Origin: Nonomuraea candida
Lineage (GTDB): Bacteria > Actinomycetota > Actinomycetes > Streptosporangiales > Streptosporangiaceae
NCBI RefSeq assembly: GCF_000725485.1
Contig: NZ_JOAG01000004.1
Coordinates: forward strand, 124,001-188,000
DNA length: 64,000 nucleotides
Reading direction: 5' to 3'
The notes beneath the pieces were generated by a model. The model had not been told where the DNA came from. It saw only the letters and a list, made by a program, of their open reading frames with translations, and ran no database searches. The stretch's first letter is position 1, and each line of letters begins with the position of its first letter. The position numbers were made by a program, and so were the translations under genes. Of this stretch, positions 17,067-25,890 are shown in pieces.

Positions 17067-18592
17067 GCCACGGGTTCGCACCGCGGCGGCCGGCCGGGAT
17101 CGCGCCGGCCCGCCGCGGCCCGGCCGCGCCGACCCGGCGCGAGGCGCTGCGGCTGCTCGGGCTCGGGGCCGTGGCGGCGGGGGGCGTGGCGGGGGCGCAG
17201 GGCTGCTCGCTGCTCGCGGGCACTCCGCAGCCCCAGCTCCTGGCCGGCACGGCGGCCCTGCCCAAGCCGTACGCGGTGCCGCTGCCGATCCCCCAGGTGG
17301 CCAGGCCGGTGCGCAGCGAGGCGGGCGTGGACTACTACGAGCTGACCGAGCGCGCCGCGCAGGCCGAGCTGCTGCCGGGGCTGCGCACGACCATCTGGGG
17401 GTACGACGGCACCTTCCCCGGCCCCACGATCAAGGCCCGCAGCGGCCGGCGCACGGTCGTCAAGCTGATCAACCAGCTCGGCGAGCCGACCGTGCTGCAC
17501 CTGCACGGAGGGCACACGCCGCCCGAGTCCGACGGCTACCCCACCGACCTGGTGGCGCCGGGGGCCTCCCGTGAGTACGTGTTCCCGCTGGAGCAGCGGG
17601 CCGCCACGCTCTGGTACCACGACCACCGCATGGACTACACGGGGCCGCAGGTCTGGCGCGGCCTGGCCGGGATGTTCCTGGTCGGCGACGCGGAGGAGGA
17701 GGCGCTGCCGCTGCCCTCGGGGGAGCGGGACCTGCCGCTGCTGATCTGCGACCGGTCGTTCGCGGCGGACGGCACGATGCTGTACCCGGCGCTGGAGGGC
17801 AGGCCGGGGGTGCGCGAGGCGTACATGGGGGGCGTGCTCGGCGACGTGATCCTGGTCAACGGGGCGCCGTGGCCGGAGCTGGGGGTGGCCAGGGCCCGCT
17901 ACCGGCTGCGGTTGTGCAACGGCTCGAACGCGCGGGCGTACGAGCTGGCCACCGGCGGGCCGATGGTCCAGATCGGCAGCGACGGCGGGCTGCTGGCCGC
18001 GCCGCGCACGGTGCGGCGGATCAGGCTGGCGCCGGGGGAGCGGGCCGACGTGGTGGTGGACTTCTCGGCGTACCGGGTGGGGCAGCACGTCGAGCTGCGG
18101 AACCTGGCTGGGGAGGGCCCGCAGGCCCGGGTGATGCGCTTCGCGGTGGAGCGCGACGAGGGCGACGAATCGGCGGTGCTGGCGAAGCTGTCCACCGTGG
18201 AGGCGCTCGACCCGGCCAGGGCGACCGTGACGCGGGACTTCGAGTTCAGCAGCGGCAGCATGCACGGGGGGACCGGCTGGCTGATCAACGGCAGGCCGTT
18301 CGACGCCCGGCGGATGGAGGCCAGGCCCAAGCTGGGGGACATCGAGGTCTGGCGGCTGACCAGCGACGTCGCGCACCCGGTGCACGTGCACCTCGACCAG
18401 TTCCAGGTGGTGTCGGTCAACGGGGAGCGCCCGCAGGGGCCGCCGGAGTGGAAGGACACCGTCGAGCTGCGCGACGCCCAGACCGTCGAGATCGTCACCC
18501 GCTTCACCGACTACAGGGGCCGTTATGTCCTGCACTGTCACAACCTGGAGCACGAGGACATGGCGATGATGGCCGCCTTCGAGGTGGTGTGA
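17063..18592 (+). CDS. Exported multicopper oxidase
   Basis: A 509-residue three-cupredoxin oxidase. The N-terminus has a twin-arginine segment, PTRREALRLLGLG (about residues 23-35), followed by a hydrophobic stretch and a Cys (QGCSLL) that could be lipidated. Copper motifs are in order: VLHLHGGH, LWYHDHRM, VAHPVHVHLDQF, and the type 1 HCHNLEHEDMAMM. Such CotA/phenoxazinone-synthase-like enzymes oxidise phenols, bilirubin or metals with O2 outside the membrane. No axial methionine is missing. Overlaps the membrane-protein gene by four bases. The last 22 bp plus stop are duplicated twice immediately downstream. Confidence 0.94.
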   Translation: MSHGFAPRRPAGIAPARRGPAAPTRREALRLLGLGAVAAGGVAGAQGCSLLAGTPQPQLLAGTAALPKPYAVPLPIPQVARPVRSEAGVDYYELTERAAQAELLPGLRTTIWGYDGTFPGPTIKARSGRRTVVKLINQLGEPTVLHLHGGHTPPESDGYPTDLVAPGASREYVFPLEQRAATLWYHDHRMDYTGPQVWRGLAGMFLVGDAEEEALPLPSGERDLPLLICDRSFAADGTMLYPALEGRPGVREAYMGGVLGDVILVNGAPWPELGVARARYRLRLCNGSNARAYELATGGPMVQIGSDGGLLAAPRTVRRIRLAPGERADVVVDFSAYRVGQHVELRNLAGEGPQARVMRFAVERDEGDESAVLAKLSTVEALDPARATVTRDFEFSSGSMHGGTGWLINGRPFDARRMEARPKLGDIEVWRLTSDVAHPVHVHLDQFQVVSVNGERPQGPPEWKDTVELRDAQTVEIVTRFTDYRGRYVLHCHNLEHEDMAMMAAFEVV

Positions 18593-18656
18593 TCAGCCGG
18601 GCGGCCTTTCGAGGTGGTGTGATCAGCCAGGCGGCCTTCGAGGTGGTGTGATCAGG
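18571..18656 (+). repeat. Three tandem copies of the multicopper oxidase 3' end
   Basis: The segment GGCGGCCTTCGAGGTGGTGT followed by GATCAG, including the stop codon, occurs three times with a period of 28-30 bp: once as the true 3' end (18571-18598) and twice after it (about 18599-18628 and 18629-18656). The middle copy has one extra T. This is a local tandem duplication; no function is evident. Confidence 0.85.
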
Positions 18657-18682
18657 GCGCGAGTGCCGCGGGGAGGGTCCGG

Positions 18683-19156
18683 TCAGGCGGGCAGGCGGTC
18701 GGAGCGGGGCCAGACGTAGTCCAGGTCGTCCGGCTCCTCGTCGCCGAAGACGGGCCGGTAGAAGCTGGGGTCCTTGCGCAGCAGCGCCGAGCGGTGGCTG
18801 CGGTGCAGGGCCTCGTCGCCGAGCCAGGGCGGCAGCTCGCCGGCCGCGTCCAGGCCGGGCTGGGTGCGTACGACGGGGGTGCCGCGGAGCCGGGCCAGCT
18901 CGGTCGTCATCGTGCTGGCGCAGGTGTCGGATCGGCCCATGGAGCACCAGTGGCCGCACACCTCCAGGCCGTAGCGGACGAGCGCCTCCTCGTACCCGGC
19001 CCACATCTTCACCACGGGGTGGTGACGCCAGCCGTACCCGGGGACGGTGAGGGCGCGCAGGATCTGCAGGGTCTCGACGCGCTGCTTGCCCAGCCGCAGC
19101 GGGTCGAGGACCGCCGCGGTCGCCGCGAAGTCGGGATATGGCAGGAATGTTTGCAT
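18683..19156 (-). CDS. MSMEG_6728 family protein (pyrimidine-dimer-glycosylase-like fold)
   Basis: A 157-residue protein starting MQTFLPYPDFAATAAVLDPL and continuing RLGKQRVETLQILRAL. This is the pattern of the MSMEG_6728 family, related to T4-type pyrimidine dimer DNA glycosylase (DenV) proteins. Later motifs HHPVVKMWAGYEEALVRYG and HRSHRSALLRKDPSFY agree. The family's biochemical role in actinobacteria is not settled; a DNA-repair function is inferred from fold relatives. ATG at 19156 is chosen over an upstream one because the conserved segment starts there. Divergent from the CoxL-type gene. Confidence 0.85.
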   Translation of the reverse strand: MQTFLPYPDFAATAAVLDPLRLGKQRVETLQILRALTVPGYGWRHHPVVKMWAGYEEALVRYGLEVCGHWCSMGRSDTCASTMTTELARLRGTPVVRTQPGLDAAGELPPWLGDEALHRSHRSALLRKDPSFYRPVFGDEEPDDLDYVWPRSDRLPA

Positions 19157-19230
19157 CGGTCCCCCCGCTGACGTGCGCCCCCTCGCCGGATCGTATAGAC
19201 CGCCCGCCGGACGGCGCTCACAATCAGGCC

Positions 19231-21543
19231 ATGGGAGAGCCTTATGTCGGCGCACGGACGCCGCGCAGGGAAGACGCCCGGTTGCTGACGGGCAAGGGCA
19301 GGTACGTCGACGGCATCCGCCTGCCGGGCACGCTCCACGCGTACGTGGTGCGCAGCCCCGTCGCGCACGGCCGGCTGCGCGGCTGCGACGCCAAGGCGGC
19401 CTGGGCCGTCGAGGGCGTCGTCGACGTGATCACCCCGGCCGAGGCCGCCGACCTCCGCCTGCCCTGCGTGAACGTGCTGCCCGGCCAGCAGATCACCTCC
19501 TACCGGGCGCTGGACGACACCGTCAGGTACGCCGGCCAGCCGCTCGCCGTCGTCGTCGCCCGTACGCCCGAGGCCGCCAGGGACGCGGCCGACGTCCTCG
19601 ACCTGGACCTGGACGAGCGGCCCGCGGCGGTCGGGGCCGAACGGGCGCTCGCGGACGGCGCGCCGCTGCTCTACCCCGAGCTGGGCAGCAACGTGATCTT
19701 CGACTTCGCGATGGGCGACGCCGACTGCGCGGCCGTGATCGACGGGGCCGAGCACGTGGTCGAGATGACGTTCCGGACGGGCCGGGTCTCGCCGTACCCG
19801 CTGGAGCCGCGCGGCGTGGCCGCCCGCTACGCCGACGACGAGCTGACCGTGCACATCTCCACCCAGGCGCCGCACCACGTGCGCGAGCACCTGGCGGAGG
19901 CGTTCGGGCTCTCCCACGACCGCGTCCGCGTCATCGGCCGCGACACCGGCGGCGGGTTCGGCGGCAAGGAGCACGTCTACCCCGACGAGGCGCTGATCTG
20001 CCTGGCCGCGATGCGCGCCGGCCGGCCGGTGAGCTGGTCGGAGTCGCCGGGCGACCGGCTGTCGGCCACGCTGCCCGCGCGGCAGGCCGTGCACCGGGCG
20101 CGGCTGGCGCTCGACGGCGACGGGCGCTTCCTGGCCATGGACGTGGACGTGCTCGGCGACCTCGGCGCCCATCCGTCCAACACCGGAGGGTCCACGTTCG
20201 CGGTCACGGCCACGCTGCTGCCGGGGCCGTACCGGTTCGACCGGTTCGCCGTGCGCGTGCGCGGCGTCGTCACCACGACCACCCCGACCGGCTCCTACCG
20301 CGGCTTCGGCCAGCCCGAGGCCGCCCTGACCAGGGAGCGGCTGATCGACGAGGCCGCGCGCAGGCTCGGGATCGACCGCGTCGAGCTGCGGCTGGCCAAC
20401 ATGCTGGGGCCGGACGAGCTGCCGTGCACCACGCGCGCGGGCCAGAGGTACGACTCGGGCGACTACCCGCGCGCCCTGCGCACGCTGCGCGACCTCGTGC
20501 GCCCGGTCGCCAAGGACGACGGACGCCGGCGCGGCGTGGGCTACTCCTGCCACGTCGAGAGCACCGGCATGGGCCCTTCGATGGACCTCAAGGCCATGGG
20601 CGCGCTGGCGGGCGGCTACGAGACGGTGGTGCTGCGCATGGAGCAGGACGCGTCCGTGGTGGTCAGCTCGGGGGTGGCCGCGATGGGGCAGGGCATCGAG
20701 ACGGCGCTGGCCCAGCTCGCCGCCGACAAGGTGGGGGTGCCCATCGAGCGGGTGCGGGTGGTGCTGGGGGACACGGCGGCGACGCCGTACTCGTCGATCG
20801 GGTCGATCGCGAGCCGCTCGCTGACGGTCGGCGGCGGGGCGCTCACGCGGGCCGCCGCCCGGCTGCGCGGCAAGCTCCTGGCCATCGCCGCGCACCGGCT
20901 GGAGGCCGCGGTGGAGGACCTGGAGCTGGCCGAGGGCGCGGTACGGGTGAAGGGCGACCCGCACGCGTCGCTGCCACTGGCGGAGCTGGCCACCTCGGCG
21001 TGGCGCGGCTGGGACCTGCCGGACGGCGTGGCGCCCGGCCTGGAGGAGCGCGACAGCTACGACCCGGCCGGCTACGCCTTCGCGTACGGGGCGCACGCGG
21101 CGGCCGTGGCCGTGGACACCGAGACCGGGGCGGTCGAGCTGGAGGGCTACTGGGTGGTCAACGACTCGGGGGTGCTGGTCAACCCGGCCGTGGTGGAGGG
21201 GCAGATCAGGGGCGGCGTGGCCCAGGGCATCGGGGAGGCGCTGACCGAGGAGATCGTCTACACCGACGACGGCCAGCCGATCTCCGACTACCTGCTGCCG
21301 ACCACGCGCGAGGTGCCGGACATCGAGGTCGTGATGACGCAGACGCCCTCGCCGCTGACGCCCGGCGGCATGAAGGGCGTCGGGGAGGCCGGCACCATCG
21401 GCCCGCCCGCCGCCATCGCCAACGCGGTCGCCGACGCCGTCCCGGAGATCGCGCACGCCGTCACGAGCGTGCCGCTGACCCCGGCCGCCGTGTGGTCCCT
21501 GCTGGAGGTGTCGAGGCCGCTGACCTGGGAACGAGGAGCCTGA
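19231..21543 (+). CDS. Molybdenum hydroxylase large subunit (xanthine dehydrogenase / CoxL family)
   Basis: A 770-residue Mo-molybdopterin-cytosine-dinucleotide protein. The family signatures are GGGFGGKEHVYPDEAL, TGSYRGFGQPEAAL and, near the end, GMKGVGEAGTIGPPAAIANA with the catalytic glutamate. The active-site loop reads SYRGFGQ, not the AYxCSFR of true CO dehydrogenase, so CO oxidation is unlikely; an aldehyde or N-heterocycle substrate is more plausible. The medium FAD and small 2Fe-2S subunits that normally accompany it are absent on both sides, so it is an orphan or works with subunits encoded elsewhere. The DUF2267-containing gene follows 21 bp later. Confidence 0.93.
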   Translation: MGEPYVGARTPRREDARLLTGKGRYVDGIRLPGTLHAYVVRSPVAHGRLRGCDAKAAWAVEGVVDVITPAEAADLRLPCVNVLPGQQITSYRALDDTVRYAGQPLAVVVARTPEAARDAADVLDLDLDERPAAVGAERALADGAPLLYPELGSNVIFDFAMGDADCAAVIDGAEHVVEMTFRTGRVSPYPLEPRGVAARYADDELTVHISTQAPHHVREHLAEAFGLSHDRVRVIGRDTGGGFGGKEHVYPDEALICLAAMRAGRPVSWSESPGDRLSATLPARQAVHRARLALDGDGRFLAMDVDVLGDLGAHPSNTGGSTFAVTATLLPGPYRFDRFAVRVRGVVTTTTPTGSYRGFGQPEAALTRERLIDEAARRLGIDRVELRLANMLGPDELPCTTRAGQRYDSGDYPRALRTLRDLVRPVAKDDGRRRGVGYSCHVESTGMGPSMDLKAMGALAGGYETVVLRMEQDASVVVSSGVAAMGQGIETALAQLAADKVGVPIERVRVVLGDTAATPYSSIGSIASRSLTVGGGALTRAAARLRGKLLAIAAHRLEAAVEDLELAEGAVRVKGDPHASLPLAELATSAWRGWDLPDGVAPGLEERDSYDPAGYAFAYGAHAAAVAVDTETGAVELEGYWVVNDSGVLVNPAVVEGQIRGGVAQGIGEALTEEIVYTDDGQPISDYLLPTTREVPDIEVVMTQTPSPLTPGGMKGVGEAGTIGPPAAIANAVADAVPEIAHAVTSVPLTPAAVWSLLEVSRPLTWERGA

Positions 21544-21564
21544 ACGCCGAATCGGGGGTCCATC

Positions 21565-22266
21565 ATGGAATACCGGGAGCTGCTCCACGCCATCGGCCGC
21601 ATGACCGGTCTGGAGGCCGGGCCCGCCAGGGCGGCCGCCGAGGCCACGCTCACCACGCTGGCCCGCACGCTCGACGAGGACGACCGCCGCCTGCTCATCG
21701 ACGCGCTGCCGCCCGAGCTGACCGACGACTTCCCGATGGACCGCCCCGGCAACGACGGCACCGAGGAGGGCTTCGTCCGCCAGGCCGCGCTGCTCGGCCG
21801 CCGTCCGCCCGAGCAGGCCAGGCTCAGGGCGCAGGCCGTGCTCGCCGCCGTGGCCGAGCAGGAGCCCGAGCTGGTGGCCCGGCTGCACATCCCCGAGCAG
21901 GTGCGCGGCCTGTTCGAGCCGCCGGAGAGCGGTGGCGGCGTCACCGGGCCGAAGGGGCACAGCGCCCCGCTGACGGAGGCCGAGGTCGACGCGGCGCTGA
22001 GCACGCTGCCGCGGTGGAGCGGCGACCGGTGCGGGCTGAGCCGGGTCATCTCGCTGCCGGTCGAGAACCTGCGCGCGGTGCGGCGGGCGCTCGACCGGCT
22101 CAAGATCACCTACGGCCGGCAGCCGCAGCTCCACGACAGCGCCGACGGGCTCGTCGTCCTGGTGCGCACGGTGTCGGTGGGGGCGGTGACGGCGCTGGAC
22201 GTGGAGCTGGCCAGGCGCGTGGACGAGGTCATCGAGGAGATCGGCGCCGGCATCGGCCGCCCCTGA
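21565..22266 (+). CDS. DUF2267 domain fused to a pterin-4a-carbinolamine dehydratase-like domain
   Basis: A 233-residue two-part protein. Residues about 1-125 match the DUF2267 pattern, with repeated helices and LARTLDEDDRRLLIDALPPE. Residues about 135-225, starting LTEAEVDAALSTLPRW, resemble 4a-hydroxytetrahydrobiopterin dehydratase (PCD/DCoH), but the catalytic E-x3-H-[HN] pattern is degraded to QLHDS, so enzymatic activity is doubtful. It lies 21 bp behind the CoxL-type gene, whose pterin cofactor makes a pterin-binding or chaperone role tempting but unproven. Confidence 0.72.
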   Translation: MEYRELLHAIGRMTGLEAGPARAAAEATLTTLARTLDEDDRRLLIDALPPELTDDFPMDRPGNDGTEEGFVRQAALLGRRPPEQARLRAQAVLAAVAEQEPELVARLHIPEQVRGLFEPPESGGGVTGPKGHSAPLTEAEVDAALSTLPRWSGDRCGLSRVISLPVENLRAVRRALDRLKITYGRQPQLHDSADGLVVLVRTVSVGAVTALDVELARRVDEVIEEIGAGIGRP

Positions 22267-22465
22267 GCTCGCGGGGTCACCCGGCCTGGGTCGGGACGGG
22301 CGCATGCGCATGCCGGAAATAACCGGAAATTATTGGCGAAGCTTTGACCCGAAGGGGCCATCTCATACGTACACGTTTCGACAGCGTTGTACGTCAACAC
22401 ATAGGCAGGTCCTCTTGTTAAGTGAAACGCGCATTCGCTGCCCCTCGGCCCAGGAGAAAGATGCC

Positions 22466-22933
22466 ATGACCAGGCTGCCGTCGACTCGCCGGAGCCGGAT
22501 GCAGTACGCCTGGCCGCTGTACGAGGACGTACGGACAGTGGGTCGGGCCCGTGTCATCGTACGCAGGGAATTGTCACAACTCTCCCTTTCCTCCGAACTC
22601 GTGGACGACGCCGTTCTCATGGTGAGCGAACTGATCACCAATGCCTTCATGTACGGTGACGGCCCGTACGAACTCGTGCTCCAGGTGGACGCCAGAGAGA
22701 TCATGTGGGTGGTCGTGGACAGCAGCCCGGTCCTGCCCGCCACCGCGCCCGACGACCTGGCCGCCGAGCACGGGCGGGGCCTGCGCATCGTCGCCAGGCT
22801 CTCCGACGGCTTCTACGGCTGCCACCCGCAGCGCTACGTCACCGTCCCCGACCTGGTCGGCAAGGCCACCTGGTTCGCCCTGCCGCGGCACGGCTCGACC
22901 GGCAACGTGGTGCCGATCCGCGCGGGAGTGTGA
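22466..22933 (+). CDS. HATPase_c_2 ATP-binding protein (anti-sigma-factor-like)
   Basis: A 155-residue RsbW/SpoIIAB-type kinase domain. N-box is DDAVLMVSELITNAFMYGDG, with the Mg-binding Asn, and the G-box is EHGRGLRIVARLSDG. The protein has no extra domain. Streptomyces and relatives encode dozens of these, acting as anti-sigma factors or serine kinases in stress and sporulation control; the partner is not next door. ATG at 22466 has GGAGAA about ten bases upstream. The 200-bp gap before it is AT-richer and contains TGTACG repeats that may hold the promoter. Confidence 0.88.
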   Translation: MTRLPSTRRSRMQYAWPLYEDVRTVGRARVIVRRELSQLSLSSELVDDAVLMVSELITNAFMYGDGPYELVLQVDAREIMWVVVDSSPVLPATAPDDLAAEHGRGLRIVARLSDGFYGCHPQRYVTVPDLVGKATWFALPRHGSTGNVVPIRAGV

Positions 22934-22974
22934 CGGCCCGCACCTGCGGCGCCGGTGGGGCAGGCCTGACCGGC

Positions 22975-23188
22975 GCGTGACGACAAGCCGGGTCGGCCAG
23001 CACGCTGCCCGAGATGCCCCGGGGTCGTGCGTGACGACCGTGCGCTCGGCCGCCAGCGCCTCGGCCAGCGGCACGAACTCCGCCCCGGCCATCGGCGCGC
23101 CGGTCAGCACCAGCAGCGGCCCCGACCCGCGCACCTCGTAACGCAGCCGTACGTCCGGGCGCTCCACGATGTGAGTGGCGGTCGTCAT
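22975..23188 (-). pseudogene. Alpha/beta hydrolase, truncated and frameshifted
   Basis: From ATG 23188 the frame reads MTTATHIVERPDVRLRYEV, then GPLLVLTGAPMAGAEF and ERTVVTHDP, the clear start of an alpha/beta hydrolase. At about 23035 the sense continues in another frame as PRGISGSVLADPA, so one base has been lost or gained. The sequence stops near 22975, well before the nucleophile elbow. About 70 of some 270 expected residues remain. Functionally dead. Confidence 0.75.
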
Positions 23189-23259
23189 GACGGTCATCCC
23201 CCTCGGGGGAAACGCTGTCGGAGGAAGGACCGCCACCGGCCGGGAAACTCATCGGCGTT

Positions 23260-24477
23260 TCACCGGATGCCGCGCAGATTCACCAGCACCTGCTTGTCGC
23301 CGCGCTTGTACCAGATCAGCGCATCCTGCACGTGGACGGTGGGGAACGCCTTCTCGCCCCTGCGGGTGGGGTGCGTGCCGAGCAGGCCGGTGCGTCCCGT
23401 GGCCAGGTCGTGCACGGAGCTGCCCCGCCTGCCGTCGCCGTCCCGCTGGTGGAGCAGGACGAAGCGGCCGGCGGACGGGCCGGGGGCGCCGGAGCTCTGA
23501 CCGGGCAGCTTCCGCAGCCCGGTGCCGTCGCGCCGCCACGACTCGATCATGTCGTAGCACCACGTCACCCCGCAGCCGAGCCAGGCGTCGCGCCCCGAGG
23601 GGTGCCTCGCGCGGGAGGTCACCTTGCCCGTGCGCAGGTCCAGGAGTTGCTCCATGGGACGCGTGCCCGGTCGTCCGATCGGCATCTCCGGCTCGGGCCG
23701 CCCCGCGTACGGCCACTCGAGCAGGTGGTGGCCCTTGGAGCCGGGGAGCTGCTCGGGGCGCCCGCCGGTCAGCGGCACCCGGTGGACCCCGCCGCCCGGC
23801 GGCGACCACACGGCCATGCCCTCCGCGATGGCCAGGTCGATCCCCTCGTAGCGGTTCTCGCTCCGCACCGCGGGGAACGAGGTGACCAGTCGCGGCGCCC
23901 CGCCGGTGAGCGGCGCCGCCCAGATCTGCGTCTCGCCGTCGTCGAACGCCTGCCACGCCACGACCCCGTCGCCCACGACCACCGGGGAGTTCATCACGTT
24001 GCCGTCCCGCAGCGGCGCGATCCGGGTGAAGACGCGCCTGCCGACGTCGTACGACCAGATCCCGTCGAGCCGGTTCCTGGTCAGCCCCCGCCCCACGACG
24101 ACGCGGCCCGTGACGAACACGTCCGGCTTGAACACCCGCCCGCCCGGGCCCGTGGCGGGGATCACGTGCACCGCCGCCGGCCACACCCTCTCGACCGGTG
24201 GCGCGAGCGGCCCGACGTACGCCTTCGGCCGCTCCGACGTGGCGGGCTGCCCCGTCGAAGTGGGCCGCTGCGCGGGCTCGGGGGGCCGCGCCGTACGCGT
24301 CCCCAGCGCGGTCGCCGCCACCACGACCGTGATCACCACGATCACGGCCACCACCGCGGGCGCCCACCGCGGCCCGCGGCCCCGCGGTACGGGCAGCTCG
24401 CGCGGCAACCCGTCGTCCACCACGCTCTCCGCCCTCGCCCGCAGCGCGTCGGCGAGCCGATCCTCGATGCTCGTCAT
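23260..24477 (-). CDS. Membrane-anchored beta-propeller-like protein, partner of a sigma factor
   Basis: A 405-residue protein. A short cytoplasmic N-terminus (about 40 residues, MTSIEDRLADALRARAES) precedes one membrane helix (WAPAVVAVIVVITVVVAATA) and an exported region. That region has repeated motifs such as GDGVVAWQAFDDGETQIWAAP and GMAVWSPPGGGVHRVPLTGG, typical of WD40/TolB-like blades. Its ATG overlaps the stop of the sigma factor gene (ATGA). The layout suggests the regulatory partner of that sigma factor, although no zinc-binding anti-sigma (HxxxCxxC) motif is present. Confidence 0.85.
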   Translation of the reverse strand: MTSIEDRLADALRARAESVVDDGLPRELPVPRGRGPRWAPAVVAVIVVITVVVAATALGTRTARPPEPAQRPTSTGQPATSERPKAYVGPLAPPVERVWPAAVHVIPATGPGGRVFKPDVFVTGRVVVGRGLTRNRLDGIWSYDVGRRVFTRIAPLRDGNVMNSPVVVGDGVVAWQAFDDGETQIWAAPLTGGAPRLVTSFPAVRSENRYEGIDLAIAEGMAVWSPPGGGVHRVPLTGGRPEQLPGSKGHHLLEWPYAGRPEPEMPIGRPGTRPMEQLLDLRTGKVTSRARHPSGRDAWLGCGVTWCYDMIESWRRDGTGLRKLPGQSSGAPGPSAGRFVLLHQRDGDGRRGSSVHDLATGRTGLLGTHPTRRGEKAFPTVHVQDALIWYKRGDKQVLVNLRGIR

Positions 24478-25004
24478 GCCCCACCTCCCAGTTCGCGCTG
24501 GAGCCGGCTCAACGCCCTGACGGCGGTGGACCTGACCGTGCTCTGCCTCAGTCCCATGGCGGTCGCGATGTCCGCGTCGGACAGGCCCAGGTAGTAGCGG
24601 AGCACGAGCACCTCGCGCTGCCGCGACGGCAACCGCCCGAGCGCCGTCAGCATCTCCTGCCGCGACTCGCCCAGCAGCGCCGCCGCCTCGGCCGACGCCT
24701 CCTCCAGGTCGTCCCGGCGGTTGCCGCTCAGCGCCGCCCACCGGGCCGCCACCCCGCGCCGGCGCAGCAGGGAGCGCGAGGCGTTGAGCACGCACGTACG
24801 GATGTAGGGCAGCGTGAGCTGCTCGGCCCGCTTGCCGTGCAACCTGGAGAACACGTCCTGCACCACGTCCTCGGCGCTCTCCCGGTCACCGACGAGCAGG
24901 ACGGCCAGGCGCACCAGGGCGAGCCGGTGGTCGCGATACAGGCCCGCCAGCACCGTGTCGGGGCCGGGTGGCCGGGACACGCGGGGAAGCGTCTCACCGT
25001 TCAT
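24474..25004 (-). CDS. RNA polymerase sigma factor, SigE/ECF-type
   Basis: A 176-residue group 4 sigma factor. Region 2 is LYRDHRLALVRLAVLLVGDR plus ESAEDVVQDVFSRLH, and region 4 is LGRLPSRQREVLVLRYYLGL, followed by SDADIATAMGLRQSTVRS. The ATG at 25004 (MNGETLPR) is preferred; the frame can run 22 residues further upstream. It is followed, with a four-base overlap, by a single-pass membrane protein that is the likely regulator. The controlled promoters are unknown. Confidence 0.92.
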   Translation of the reverse strand: MNGETLPRVSRPPGPDTVLAGLYRDHRLALVRLAVLLVGDRESAEDVVQDVFSRLHGKRAEQLTLPYIRTCVLNASRSLLRRRGVAARWAALSGNRRDDLEEASAEAAALLGESRQEMLTALGRLPSRQREVLVLRYYLGLSDADIATAMGLRQSTVRSTAVRALSRLQRELGGGA

Positions 25005-25164
25005 GCTCAAGGAACGCCCGACCCTCCCGATCCGCTGCTCGCCCCGGCGCGGCGGTTCGGATCCCGTCACGACGCGGGGCGGTTCGGGCAGGTCGGGCAG
25101 ACGTGCTTCGGGCCAGGCCCGGCGTACGGCGGTTCAGGCTGCTCTGGCGCGGGGCGGGGCCGGA

Positions 25165-25890
25165 TCAGGACGCCGCCATCGCGGGCAACGGGTGCCACAC
25201 CGCCGGCACCTCCCGCATGACCAGGGCGCAGTCCAGTGTGGCGCTGCCCGCCGGGAACCGCGCGCGGTCCTCGAAGAACGAGGAGCGCGCCGCACGGACC
25301 CGGCAGGCCTCGACGCGCCACTCGCCGGTGCGCAGCTCCATGCCGTCGAGACGCCGCCCCGCGCCGGCCGGGGAGAACCCCTTCGCCCCCGCCCGGAAGA
25401 AGGCGGAGGCCCGCTCCAGGTCGGGGAAGAGCACGCTGCCCCGCAACTCGCCGATCACCTCCACGGTGACGCTCACCCGGGTGTCACCGGACCGGGTGAC
25501 GTAGGAGACGTCCAGCTCGTCCGGCGTCTCCCGCACCCGGAAGTCGGCCCGCCCGTGCTCGCCGGGGAACACCCGTCCCCCGGCCCAGGCGTTGACCGGG
25601 GAGGCGGTGTCGCGCCGCGGGATGTACACCCCGGTCTCCACCCCCTCGGGCCCGTCCCACTCGACCGCGATCCGGTGCGCGGCGTTCTCGCTGCGCAGCC
25701 CCACCGCCCGGGGCGCCCACGCGGGCCGTACGTCTCCCAGGCGCACCAGGCAGATCCCCGCCACCGCGTACCCGTTGACGAGCTGCGGGCGCAGCGCCCC
25801 CGGCAGCAGGCGCGCGGCGGCCTCGGGGTCCAGGCGGTAGTTCACCAGCAGGCGGCGTTCGACGACGGTGGACAGGCGGGGATGTCTCAC
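25165..25890 (-). CDS. DUF2071 family protein
   Basis: A 241-residue protein with the DUF2071 / acetoacetate-decarboxylase-like pattern. It opens RLLVNYRLDPEAAARLLPGA, continues LVNGYAVAGICLVRLGDVRP, and has the EVPAVWHPLPAMAAS end. Starts at GTG 25890, overlapping the stop of the ArsR gene (GTGA), so the two are translated together. The enzymatic role of the family is unknown. Control by the ArsR repressor through the palindrome upstream of that gene is likely. Confidence 0.88.
   Translation of the reverse strand: MRHPRLSTVVERRLLVNYRLDPEAAARLLPGALRPQLVNGYAVAGICLVRLGDVRPAWAPRAVGLRSENAAHRIAVEWDGPEGVETGVYIPRRDTASPVNAWAGGRVFPGEHGRADFRVRETPDELDVSYVTRSGDTRVSVTVEVIGELRGSVLFPDLERASAFFRAGAKGFSPAGAGRRLDGMELRTGEWRVEACRVRAARSSFFEDRARFPAGSATLDCALVMREVPAVWHPLPAMAAS

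Noticed and set aside
19231..21543. Aerobic CO dehydrogenase
   Set aside because: The AYxCSFR loop of CO dehydrogenase is absent and no CoxM/CoxS genes are nearby.
19009..22311. An 1,100-codon open frame antisense to the CoxL-type gene
   Set aside because: Its composition is Arg/Gly/Pro/His noise without domains; long antisense frames are expected at this GC content, and the sense frame has clear motifs.
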